NCBI GenBank assembly: GCA_027579435.1
Contig: JANBPK010001432.1
Span: 1 to 11,244, forward strand
Direction: 5' to 3'
Length of the DNA: 11,244 bases
Source: Candolleomyces eurysporus
Taxonomy: Eukaryota; Basidiomycota; Agaricomycetes; Agaricales; Psathyrellaceae
Shown here: positions 1 through 6,978 of the stretch, one piece after another
How the letters are laid out: every line of letters starts with the position of its first letter
How positions within the stretch are numbered: the first letter of the stretch is position 1
Notes under the pieces: generated by a model
Seen by the model: the letters and a program-made list of their open reading frames with translations, nothing else
Told to the model about the DNA's origin: nothing
Database searches by the model: none
Position numbers and translations under genes: made by a program

Positions 1-741
1 TCGCGTGGCTACAATCTTGGTGCGGCCTCTACCAATACCCGGTTCTATTTTCTCTTTATCTTTTGCTTGGACTCTTATTATTGGCTATGAGCTTATCTAT
101 CACATGTGTCTTTTCTGTCTATTTTTACGTGGCTCGAAGTAGTATATATACATGCTAACTACTGACTCGAGCGGCATCATCGTGTCATTGTTGTTTTATC
201 TTTACTTGCGTTTATCGACGAATCTATCAAGTTTTTCTGCTCATACTTCACACAGCGTGAACTATCAGTTTATCTTGGAACTTAGGAACTTAAGCAGTCA
301 TAAGGCTTGACTACTTGGGAATAGGAATCTCACTAGCTGTACACTAGGGTACTTCTAGTTTCTGTGGAGTGTATCAACGAGAGAACAAGAGAACTTAGTA
401 TTCTTAATTCACTCTATAACCCCCACAAACTCGCACTTTGACTTCGTGTGGCCTGACTCTCACACCGCGTGACTATACACAGCTTGTATACAGGTTGTGG
501 TTGGTGTTTTGTGTGTGTGTTTCTGAGCTCGGCGGCACCGATCTCATCAGCGGGTAGCTAGCGTTTGCATTTCGTGTTGGGACCATGTTCCCAGGAATCT
601 ACGAGAGCCATCTGTTATCGAGAAAAGAGTGTTTAAGTTCGTGAAGTCAATCAGAGTCATGTCACTTGCGTTTATCGAATCGTTCTTGCGTTAACGTTGC
701 TCAAGGCCGTGTCCTCTGTTTGCGAAGTTATCCGTCGTATC
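1..741. other. Gene-free left flank, pyrimidine-rich on the + strand
   Basis: No open frame of useful length, splice-site chain or RNA gene is visible on either strand. The + strand is rich in T and C with many short T runs. The only internal structure I can point to is a 15-bp exact direct repeat, ACTTGCGTTTATCGA, at 204-218 and 664-678. The stretch could be a long terminal repeat or leader of a retroelement, but I see neither a tRNA primer-binding site nor a polypurine tract, so this is only a possibility. Confidence 0.4.
204..678. repeat. 15-bp exact direct repeat pair (204-218 and 664-678)
   Basis: ACTTGCGTTTATCGA occurs twice in the same orientation, 460 bp apart, and the bases on both sides differ. 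This is too short to define an element, but an exact 15-mer recurring within 0.7 kb is not expected by chance at this composition. It may be a relic of a local duplication. Confidence 0.5.
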
Positions 742-1033
742 TCAAACCTTACCGTGTGTTAGCGAAGTCACTTCGTGAAGCATTTCTATTGTTGCTGGTT
801 GAGTCTTAGCTGTTATGGGCTTGCTCAGGTCCTTGTTGCAGTGAAGGCGAAGGGGACCTAGAGTATACAAGGAAGGATTCTGGGTTGGTCGGATGTCACA
901 AGTGGCGGTGAATACAGCCCAATGAATAATAGGGCTTGGTTCGAAAGGATGGTAACAAAGGTGCCAAAAGCGATATGAGAGGTTGGCGGAATCTGTAAGG
1001 CTTTCCTTGAAAATAAGGGGAGTGAGTCTTCCT
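742..1033 (-). other. Open minus-strand frame downstream of the 1034-1489 ORF; possible second exon
   Basis: On the minus strand the frame ending at 742 stays open from about position 1365. Its part beyond 1034 (about 97 codons) does not overlap the neighbouring ORF and reads as ordinary mixed-composition peptide, with an aromatic-rich segment (YRFW, HWAVF) near its start. A GTAAGG donor-like hexamer lies on the minus strand at 752-747, just before the stop. It could be a later exon of the 1034-1489 gene joined by a short intron or frameshift, but a second minus frame over part of the interval is also open and I cannot choose between them. No family is recognised. Confidence 0.2.
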
Positions 1034-1489
1034 TCACTTGGCGTGAGGGCTAGGGGGTTCGTTGGGGTTGGGATCGCCACTGCAAGGTCGCTTTGGGAAG
1101 TTGGGGTCGGATGTAGCTCGCTTTCTCTTAGCAAGGCAAAGATCAACAGGGGCTTGATCGTGAGGCAGATGAGCAACACTCGAAGAAGCGGAATGGACAA
1201 GGGGAGGTGGATCCTCAGGGCTGGCAAGGGTCCAGAGTTGTTGGAGGAGTTCGGGACTGCGCTCTGCGTATTTCTGATCAAGGAGAGCAAGCGCTGCTGC
1301 CAATTCCGGAGTACTTGGCGGACGTTGGATAGCACTCTGCATAGCATTAATAACATCGCCAACAAGGTTACGCACTATGAAGGACCCAAGACGGATCTTG
1401 GTTTCTGGGTTGAGAATAAAATAGAGTTGGACGTAGGTGATTAGATAAATTGAGTTGATCTCTGTCTTGGTGTAGACGGTGAGAGTCAT
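1034..1489 (-). CDS. Hypothetical 151-residue proline-rich protein, candidate gene
   Basis: I do not recognise this protein. The frame begins at the ATG ending at 1489 and runs 151 codons to a TGA. Residues 1-45 are mixed beta-like and aliphatic. Residues about 60-90 look like an amphipathic helix rich in Ala, Leu and Gln. The rest is rich in Pro, Ser and Asp, with a basic KRKR cluster at 121-124 and a second short basic patch (PKRP) near 133 that could act as nuclear localisation signals. In favour of a real gene: codon third positions look selected through the middle, and a TATAAA on the minus strand lies about 41 nt ahead of the ATG. Against: no homologue comes to mind, the + strand is also open over the same stretch, and a retroelement gag fragment would look similar. 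It has no signal peptide or clear membrane segment. Confidence 0.35.
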   Translation of the reverse strand: MTLTVYTKTEINSIYLITYVQLYFILNPETKIRLGSFIVRNLVGDVINAMQSAIQRPPSTPELAAALALLDQKYAERSPELLQQLWTLASPEDPPPLVHSASSSVAHLPHDQAPVDLCLAKRKRATSDPNFPKRPCSGDPNPNEPPSPHAK

Positions 1490-1511
1490 GCACTAGAGAA
1501 AGGACTAGTGC
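1490..1511. repeat. Perfect 7-bp inverted repeat, 8-nt loop
   Basis: GCACTAG at 1490-1496 pairs with CTAGTGC at 1505-1511 across an 8-nt loop. It lies immediately upstream of the minus-strand ATG, between that ATG and its TATA box. It may be an operator-like palindrome or a leader hairpin; chance is possible at this size. Confidence 0.45.
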
Positions 1512-1530
1512 CGATAAAGGTGGGGGGTGG

Positions 1531-1536
1531 TTTATA
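1531..1536 (-). promoter_or_regulatory. TATA box of the minus-strand candidate gene
   Basis: The minus strand reads TATAAA here, inside CTCGTATAAACC. It stands about 41 nt before the ATG at 1489, which would put transcription start within roughly the last 15 nt before the ATG. The 7-bp hairpin at 1490-1511 falls in the intervening leader or start region. Spacing and sequence fit a fungal core promoter, but the match is short. Confidence 0.35.
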
Positions 1537-1565
1537 CGAGTAGACAAGAGAGTAGATTCTTGAGA

Positions 1566-1594
1566 ACAAGCTGAGGAGTTCCTGCTCAGCTTGT
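1566..1594. repeat. Perfect 10-bp inverted repeat, 9-nt loop
   Basis: ACAAGCTGAG at 1566-1575 pairs perfectly with CTCAGCTTGT at 1585-1594 around a 9-nt loop. Bases just inside and outside the arms do not pair, so it is a discrete hairpin. No U tract follows, and a bacterial-type terminator would not be expected in this genome. Confidence 0.65.
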
Positions 1595-1679
1595 ACCGCC
1601 TATATACTACAAGTGCTACTGTGCCGCAGTCCGTGCTGAGGCATTCCTTTGTAATTACGCAGTCCAGCTAAGTAATAAT

Positions 1680-1706
1680 CCGTAGTCCGTAGTCAGTCCG
1701 TAGTCC
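1680..1706 (+). repeat. Short CGTAGTC tandem array
   Basis: CGTAGTC occurs twice back to back (1681-1694) and, after an AGTC spacer, a third time (1699-1705). Looser CAGTCC and GTCC words recur from 1625 to 1775. It looks like microsatellite-like slippage sequence between two perfect hairpins. Confidence 0.5.
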
Positions 1707-1722
1707 TAAGTTACTAAGTACG

Positions 1723-1750
1723 CAGTTAGGTATTACAAAGTACCTAACTG
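1723..1750. repeat. Perfect 10-bp inverted repeat, 8-nt loop
   Basis: CAGTTAGGTA at 1723-1732 pairs perfectly with TACCTAACTG at 1741-1750 around TTACAAAG. With the hairpins at 1490-1511 and 1566-1594 it forms a run of three perfect inverted repeats in about 260 bp, upstream of the minus-strand candidate gene. Confidence 0.65.
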
Positions 1751-1790
1751 TGGTCGTCGTTCGCAGTCCTAGTCCTCTACATGAAAACAC

Positions 1791-1980
1791 AACGGATTTG
1801 CTGACATAATATATTTATGTAATCATGACTAATCGTTCTCATCCCCCAAATTGTCGTGCCTCTGTGGCCGTGGCCAGCTGCTTCGGTAATACCCGAAAGC
1901 CCTCTCACACGCCCCTTTGAGCTACACCATGTCTCAAAACTCATACCATTGACCTTACCCCATGCTTTTATAACCCTAAA
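1791..1980. other. Transition segment before the CpG-poor block; no gene seen
   Basis: CpG is still present at normal frequency up to about 1912 and then stops. A short minus-strand frame (1777-2016) is open but has no coding character or recognisable domain. A single TAACCCTAAA word near 1970 is not repeated. Confidence 0.4.
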
Positions 1981-2326
1981 TTTGTGGTAAATATCTATAA
2001 TTATCCTTTTTGGCATTTATATTACATTCAATATGTTTTGTGGTTTTATCTTTAGCATTGATTTCTTATTAATATTTTGCTTACTCTTTCATCATGAATC
2101 ATCCTATGCATGTGCTATATTATTGTTTACAATAATAATGTGCCATATGATAAACCTTGATATTATGGAGACATCTTCCACTGCTCCTCAGAGAGATTGA
2201 TTGTAAGGCTGAGCATGCCAGACAGTGTTTTTACTGAATTCTTGAAAGTCCTGAACTATGAGTATTGCAAGCCAGTCTCCTCATGTTACTTCTGATTTTA
2301 AGTGGTCTCAATTGGCAGATGAAGCT

Positions 2327-2630
2327 ATTCCTCAGCTTCAAGAAGAGCAAAGGAGTGCTTTGACAAGATCAGTACAGACTAAAAATAGCAATAATTTGAA
2401 AGATAAGTGGCCAACATACATGGAAAAGAGCTTTCATTCTGTACATTATTTGCAAGTTCCTAAGTGGAGAGCTACCATTTGTGCTTGAAAAAAGCAAGCT
2501 TCCTGTTTGCCTTTGCTTTGCAAAGACTATCAACAAGTCACAGGGGCAGCCAGGAAAGCACATTAGAATTGGTCTATAAGATTCAGTCTTTTGGTGTTCA
2601 CCATGGGTATGTTATACCTGCCAGGTGGAC
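2327..2630 (+). pseudogene. Internally deleted Helitron PIF1-like helicase fragment
   Basis: From 2472 the + strand encodes LPFVLEKSKLPV, then FAKTINKSQGQ, before a stop at 2577. This matches the conserved late helicase block of Helitron PIF1-like helicases, where an LPF..xRxQFPV segment is followed by FAMTINKSQGQ. After a frame change, bases 2594-2630 encode VFTMGMLYLPGG, which lines up with the VFTHGQLYVALSR block that normally follows. In a third arrangement, 2327-2397 encodes IPQLQEEQRSA, resembling the LNxEQ segment just ahead of the Walker A motif. Only about 45 codons separate the early and late blocks, so Walker A, Walker B and most of the core are missing. In Helitrons this helicase is the C-terminal half of a Rep-helicase protein used for rolling-circle transposition. 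The copy has at least one stop and two frame changes and is dead. The SQGQ block is the strongest evidence; the early block is weaker. Confidence 0.7.
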
Positions 2631-2890
2631 AGGTGGACAGGTGGAAAGATACTTCTACCCACCAGGAGGACAGGTAGACAGGTACATTTTACCCACTGGG
2701 AGGGCGGGTGGACAGGTATGTCTTACCCAATGGGAGGACGGGTGGACAGGNACNTNTTACCCAACGGGAGGACAGGTGGACAGGTATGTCTTACCCACCA
2801 GGAGGACAGGTGGATGGGTACATCTTACCCACCAGGAGGACAGGTGGACAGATACATCTTACCCACCAGGTGGATGGGTACACTTTTATA
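2617..2890 (+). repeat. 34-bp minisatellite, about 7.5 units
   Basis: The unit is of the form GGACAGGTGGACAGGTAYRT followed by CTTACCCACCAGGA. Matching bases recur at 2683, 2717, 2751, 2785, 2819 and 2853, exactly 34 apart. The first unit (anchor 2650) lacks one base and the last (anchor 2879) is shortened by eight. Each unit contains an inner ACAGGTGG doublet. Because 34 is one more than a multiple of three, all three frames stay open through the array and give overlapping ORFs with GGQVDRY-like repeats (ending 2988, 3059 and 3112). These ORFs are artefacts of the repeat, not genes. Three N bases fall inside one unit. Confidence 0.9.
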
Positions 2891-3395
2891 CAGCCCAATC
2901 CTGGCCTGTTTGGACTGTTTTGGGGCTACTTTTGTGCATATTACCTGCAGGTACAGGTATGGGTCAGACCAAAGCTATCCACCAGTGACCAATGTTTGTC
3001 ACTACATTTGTTTGTGGCCAGCTGTATGCTGCTCTTTTGCATTGTACATCAAATTCTAGGATCAAAGTCATTTTCCCACCAGAGGCCAATAATTCTACTA
3101 CAGCTAACATAGTTTATCCAAAAGTACTATAGCAACAGAATTAATTAATGCCTGCTACTTCAGCACCAGGTCTTTACAGGCCCCCAACTGTGTNTTTATC
3201 TCAGCCAAAATTCCCCTCCCAAGTACCTCTTCCCCATATTTTACACCTAACATCCATTGACATTCCCAAATGAATGCCAACAATNTGCCTAGANCTTCAA
3301 CCCTCAGCTCAATCTGGGGGAATTTTGCTGGGGATGAGTGCTTTTAAGATGTCTCATGATTTATTTGAGAGTTCAATTGAGAACTTTAGCTTTGA

Positions 3396-3416
3396 GTGTG
3401 AGCATGAGCATGAGCA
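3396..3416 (+). repeat. GAGCAT hexamer microsatellite (3 units)
   Basis: GTGAGCATGAGCATGAGCAC is a short run of the hexamer GAGCAT, about three units, inside the CpG-poor block. It looks like simple slippage sequence with no evident function. Confidence 0.6.
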
Positions 3417-4280
3417 CACCACAGGTGTGAATAAATAGTTGTGAACGTAACATACAGGACATGAATTTGAAAATTCCAAGTGAAAATATATAAATAAATA
3501 ATATATATATACAGGATGCCAGTGTTGCAGCAAAGCAGGCTTTGAGGGTTATTTGATTTTAATCTCAGCTCTCATGAGTCCATCTATCAGGAATTGTGCA
3601 AGCAGAACATTCTATCCATATATCATCATTACATTCTGCAAAGCCCCCACTGTGTGCCAAAGGTGCACCAAGCTATGCTCATAGTACATATTTTATGATG
3701 TTACTATGATATAGTCTGTGGAATGTTCCAGTAAAAGAAACATAGGGGTATACAACTATACATAGGCTATTCCATAACATATACCTGATTTTGTCACTTC
3801 TTTGATCTGGTGTGATCTTGTTCTCTGCCTGGTTTTGCCTCTTCCTTGACCTGGGCAAACCAAATGATTCTCATGGATATTCCAGGGCATTTTTGCTGGT
3901 GTATCTAAGAAAAATACATGTAAATTCTGGGGGATTAATCCTGGTTGGATCAAGTTACCTGGAACCATTGATCAAAGCGTACCGGGTGTATGATACAGAA
4001 CCCAGGTACACATCCTTGTCTCACCGGATGGGAAACTCATGGCAGTGCCAGGTGCCCTCCAGGAGCAACATGCACCATGGTTGAGCAACACACCTGGGTC
4101 AGCTGGTGACCGAGTACCAGAGGCTCCACCTGGGCAGGAAGTTTGCAGTGTAATATTTAAGCCTCCATGCTGGAATAATGCATCATTGCTCTTATATGTT
4201 TATTCATGGCACAAGTTACCATTGATTGGCAGTGTGAATAAATTGAAAAAGCAGCCAAATGCATCTGTGCCAGCTTAATA

Positions 4281-5149
4281 AATGTGTGAAAGTCACGGAG
4301 AGTGTGTACAGGGGAAAGTCGCAAAGAGAAACATTTGTCGTTATGAGCAAAATGCGCACTAGAAGCATCGAATGCTGTGCCTAAAGCTACGCAACGTGTA
4401 GTGAATTCCACTACACCATGTAGACAACAAAGGACAGGAAGGACATGAGAAAGCTTCCATTTCTTTAAGGACGAACCCCTACTATAGCTCATGATTCACA
4501 CAATTTTAAGGCCTGATGTACTGAAAAAGTGAACAACTTGTAGTGACAAAACCATCCTCTCACTTCGTGGAGTGGGGGATCTCGCGGTGGTTTTCCAAGC
4601 ACTCATTCAACCAAAGTCAAGGCCAAGGTTGGGTGAAACGAGGGGATCGAGTGTCCTAGCTCTGTCCGCTTTCAGGAGGTGCAGGTACGCGGATTCGATG
4701 AGGTGATGCAATGCGGGAGCGTCACATTTTCATTTGCTGGTGAAGCGTTGACAACATCTCCAAACACCAAATATCTACTTACCCAATAGCTGTCTGTCTC
4801 CTGACAGATACAGTGCGGACATGGTTGCATCTCTTAGCTACGAGCGTGTAGGATTCCTTCTCGGTGTGCTAAGGAGTCGAAGGGTGTCACTCGGCATGAT
4901 AGGGAAGCCCATATGATTTTCCACAGGTGTATGTATTTCCTGCTTGCAGCCGAGACTTGTGAGTCGTGAGCCAGTCAGCTATCAACAGCAGCGGGAATTT
5001 GGAAAGTTCAAGAAGGGTCGGAAAAGTGATGGACTGCGTGTTCAGGAAGGGAAAAGGTCAAGTGATCCCCGAGTACTCTCTGTATTCTCACCGTGTCATC
5101 TCATCGAATTTTTGACCTCCCGCTGTCCCGTTGGATATAGCTGCTCTTT
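4281..5149. other. No gene recognised; normal CpG content resumes
   Basis: From about 4296 CpG returns to ordinary levels, marking the right edge of the decayed block. Open frames exist (minus 4157-4492, which straddles the edge, and plus 4944-5294, which runs into the repeat), but neither has a domain, a supported start or a splice pattern. The second uses a TTG at its left end. A perfect hairpin lies at 4396-4416. Confidence 0.4.
4396..4416. repeat. Perfect 8-bp inverted repeat, 5-nt loop
   Basis: GTGTAGTG at 4396-4403 pairs with CACTACAC at 4409-4416 around AATTC. It is close to the right border of the CpG-poor block. It could belong to an element terminus, but no CTRR follows within about 15 bases, so I do not call it a Helitron end. 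Confidence 0.5.
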
Positions 5150-5153
5150 CAAT

Positions 5154-5945
5154 AGTGGGGACAGCCTCAGGATACCCCTGGATTGTACCAAAGCACCGGA
5201 TACGCTTGCCTCAAACGGCCGGCGTCAGGCGGCTCTAGCAGAACAATTGCATACCACTTATGGTATTCATCATATGAACCCTCCCTTCCTCTAACTATGC
5301 ACCCCAAAGAAGTTGATCTGATGGGATAAGAGACGCTCTCCCTGGAACTGACGTCTATGTGTTCCGAGCATTCCTTCCTCAGCGCCACTGGCACCTGCGA
5401 TTCAAGATCGAGATGTATGGAAGCGCAAAACTTGAATGGCTGAATGGGAGACATATGGTAGACTTGGCGCTGCCCCATGATCTCGTACCATTCGACACGA
5501 TTGGTTTACTAGAGCAATATCTGAGAAATCGGGTGACAGGAGCAATGGAAGTTGAGTCCACCGTGCTGTAAACATCGGCCCCTTCACATCGTCAGCTGAA
5601 GGCTGTTCCTCATTTCAACTTTCTGTTTCATATTATTTGAGGCTGGGACTTGTGAATATGTAAAAGAGCGTTCTTCCACTGAAGTAGGATATCTGTCAGA
5701 TCGAAGAGTGATTAGTGAGCGTTCGCTACGTGTCACTAGCCGTTTTAGGCTATGCCGGAGAAGGGTTCTGTTTCTGCATAGCGCCTATCAAGTTATCTCG
5801 AACATAGCGCTGCTGATCAGGTAAATGTCCAGCAACCCAATATCTGGAACTGCGTGATCACCGCGAGGTCGTCACATGAAATACATGAAGAACGTAAACG
5901 AACCCCTCAATTTAAATTTGGTCCACTATATCTGCATTCCTTCCA
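5154..5945 (+). repeat. Diverged direct repeat, copy 1 (left of the lectin gene)
   Basis: This stretch aligns in order with 9044-10304. Anchors are ACAGCCTCAGG (5161 and 9051), a GGTATTCATCATA block, AACTATGCACCCCAAAGAAG (5294 and 9178), CAGCGCCACT, CAGCTGAAGGCTGTT (5593 and 9463), AGGGTTCTGTTTCTGCA (5762 and 9691) and GCGTGATCACC (5852 and 10168). Identity by eye is clearly above chance but with many substitutions and indels, so the duplication is old. Neither strand keeps a full frame across both copies. On the minus strand both encode a related peptide (SPIQPFKF versus SPVQSLKF, then VALRKEC versus VALKKGC), suggesting a broken coding ancestor. I do not recognise the family. Confidence 0.75.
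5847..5945 (+). repeat. Short repeat module, copy A
   Basis: It begins with GCGTGATCACCGCGAGGTC and aligns with modules at 9976-10124 and 10162-10304. One + strand frame stays open in all three copies; here it reads VITARSSHEIHEE. It is the right end of the larger copy 1 repeat. It is likely a remnant of a coding sequence of unknown function. Confidence 0.6.
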
Positions 5946-6879
5946 GCTCTCTATGTCCCGCAGTGAGAGAAATGGGGCATTGCCGTGAACTCCAAATTTT
6001 ACCACATTCCACCGCAGGTGAAAAACTTGAATGCCAATTGGAACCAAACCCATAATTCACGCGTGGGGTTCCGGCATGACAAGTGCGACCAGGGTGGTTC
6101 TATTCTAGAATATTGGGGTTACGGTGGGGCCCTGCTAGTTCAAGTCACTAGGTCAACACTGACAAGGATCTGAAGGCCGGTAAGCTCTACAATACCGCGA
6201 TAAGGCCGTGTGCGTAGTGTTCACATATCAATTGCGATCTTTTGTCCAATCCGCTCCAAGATATATCGAAATGTCATGTTAGTTTTGGAATACGCCCCAA
6301 TGGTACCAGGTTCAATAGGTAAAGCATCATTTTCGGCACATGTTCGACGAAAAAGCGATATCTGAGTGCAGGCTGTTTGAGATTGTGAGGTAAATAATAC
6401 AGCTTGTGGAGACATGTGAGATGCGAAATGAAGGGCAGGCGTATAAATCACAACGAATTCGAAAAGTATGAAGGTGTTACAGCCAGTCAGATTCCTACAT
6501 GTTTGTACCTATCAGTTGCACAAGTTGTCTGTCCGTCACGCTGTGCCAAAAGCTCGGTTCCAGTTTAACGACAAATGGTGGGAGTTTTGGGGGATCGAGC
6601 CTGAAGGCTTTGCGTTCTGTCAAAGTGACGGCGGGGGCTTGATCATAGGAACACTGTAGGCGTATTCGAGGTGCATCATATTGACTGTCACTTCCCGAAA
6701 TTTTGGACCATGAACTCCACTTCAAAATGGCAATTGAGAGCCATCTCTTGGTTCTGGCTTTGCCAAGGCATTATCCCAGTGCAAATGATCATCCCCCCAG
6801 CATTCATGAGATGGACTTCTGGAGACATACGTACGAGGTCGAGCTGGAAAGGTTGACATAATCCTCCGCTTCCATATTG
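5946..6879. other. Intergenic stretch upstream of the lectin gene; no gene supported
   Basis: Several frames of 60-76 codons are open on both strands (for example + 6468-6659 and - 6495-6725, which overlap each other). Since both strands are open over the same bases, at most one could be real. The + frame contains an aromatic run, DKWWEFWG, and ends before the promoter; it might be a decayed exon. I see no domain, RNA gene or repeat here. Confidence 0.35.
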
Positions 6880-6887
6880 TATATAAA
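6880..6887 (+). promoter_or_regulatory. TATA box of the lectin gene
   Basis: TATATAAA stands 91 nt ahead of the lectin ATG and is followed by a leader that becomes strongly pyrimidine-rich (TTCTTCTTCACATC, TCCTCTCCAAGCTCC) up to the ATG. This is the usual layout of an actively transcribed basidiomycete gene. Transcription about 30 nt downstream would begin near 6912 and would skip the out-of-frame ATG at 6908. Confidence 0.7.
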
Positions 6888-6978
6888 CCCTGCTACGATC
6901 TTGAAAAATGTCCCAACCCCCCGAGTTTCTTCTTCACATCGAATACTATCCTCTCCAAGCTCCTCAATCTCTCGCACT

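Larger units (their letters stand above)
1981..4280. mobile_element. CpG-depleted decayed transposon block containing a Helitron relic
   Basis: Reading the block base by base I find only eight CpG dinucleotides in 2.3 kb, three of them inside the minisatellite. By contrast there are about 14 in the 300 bp from 5101. TG and CA are correspondingly abundant. That is the mark of cytosine methylation and deamination of silenced transposons in basidiomycetes. A helicase fragment at 2327-2630 gives the class, Helitron-like. I cannot place the ends: no TC start and no hairpin plus CTRR end is convincing. The rest of the block (about 2890-4280) has short ORFs on both strands with no recognisable domain. 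Isolated N bases at 2751, 2754, 2756, 3194, 3285 and 3294 mark unresolved calls. A misassembled or foreign insert is the alternative. Confidence 0.6.

Noticed and set aside
937..944. GGTTCGAA, like a tRNA T-loop
   Set aside because: No matching acceptor, D or anticodon arms fit around it; no tRNA found on either strand here.
983..1444. + strand ORF of 153 codons opposite the minus-strand candidate
   Set aside because: No recognisable domain, no promoter and a non-ATG left end; the minus strand has better codon pattern and a TATA box.
1969..1978. TAACCCTAAA word resembling a telomere repeat (another near 10627)
   Set aside because: Each is a single copy with no tandem array, so neither supports a telomere or an interstitial telomeric tract.
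2617..2890. CRISPR array
   Set aside because: The repeats are directly adjacent with no unique spacers, so it is a minisatellite.
2464..3112. Three overlapping + strand ORFs (174, 144 and 134 codons) with GGQVDRY-like repeats
   Set aside because: They are readings of a 34-bp tandem array that stays open in all frames; they contain N bases and flank a dead helicase, so they are not called as genes.
3481..4280. Possible Helitron 3' end (hairpin followed by CTRR)
   Set aside because: I found CTAG/CTGA-like words but none preceded closely by a GC-rich hairpin, so the element border stays undefined.
4157..4492. 111-codon minus-strand ORF
   Set aside because: It crosses the border between the CpG-poor block and normal DNA and has no domain; the composition change inside it argues against one gene.
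4944..5294. 116-codon + strand ORF
   Set aside because: It starts with TTG, straddles the left edge of the repeat, and the matching frame in copy 2 contains a stop in the aligned part.
6468..6725. Overlapping + and - ORFs just upstream of the lectin
   Set aside because: Both strands open over the same bases with no domain, start context or splice evidence to prefer either.
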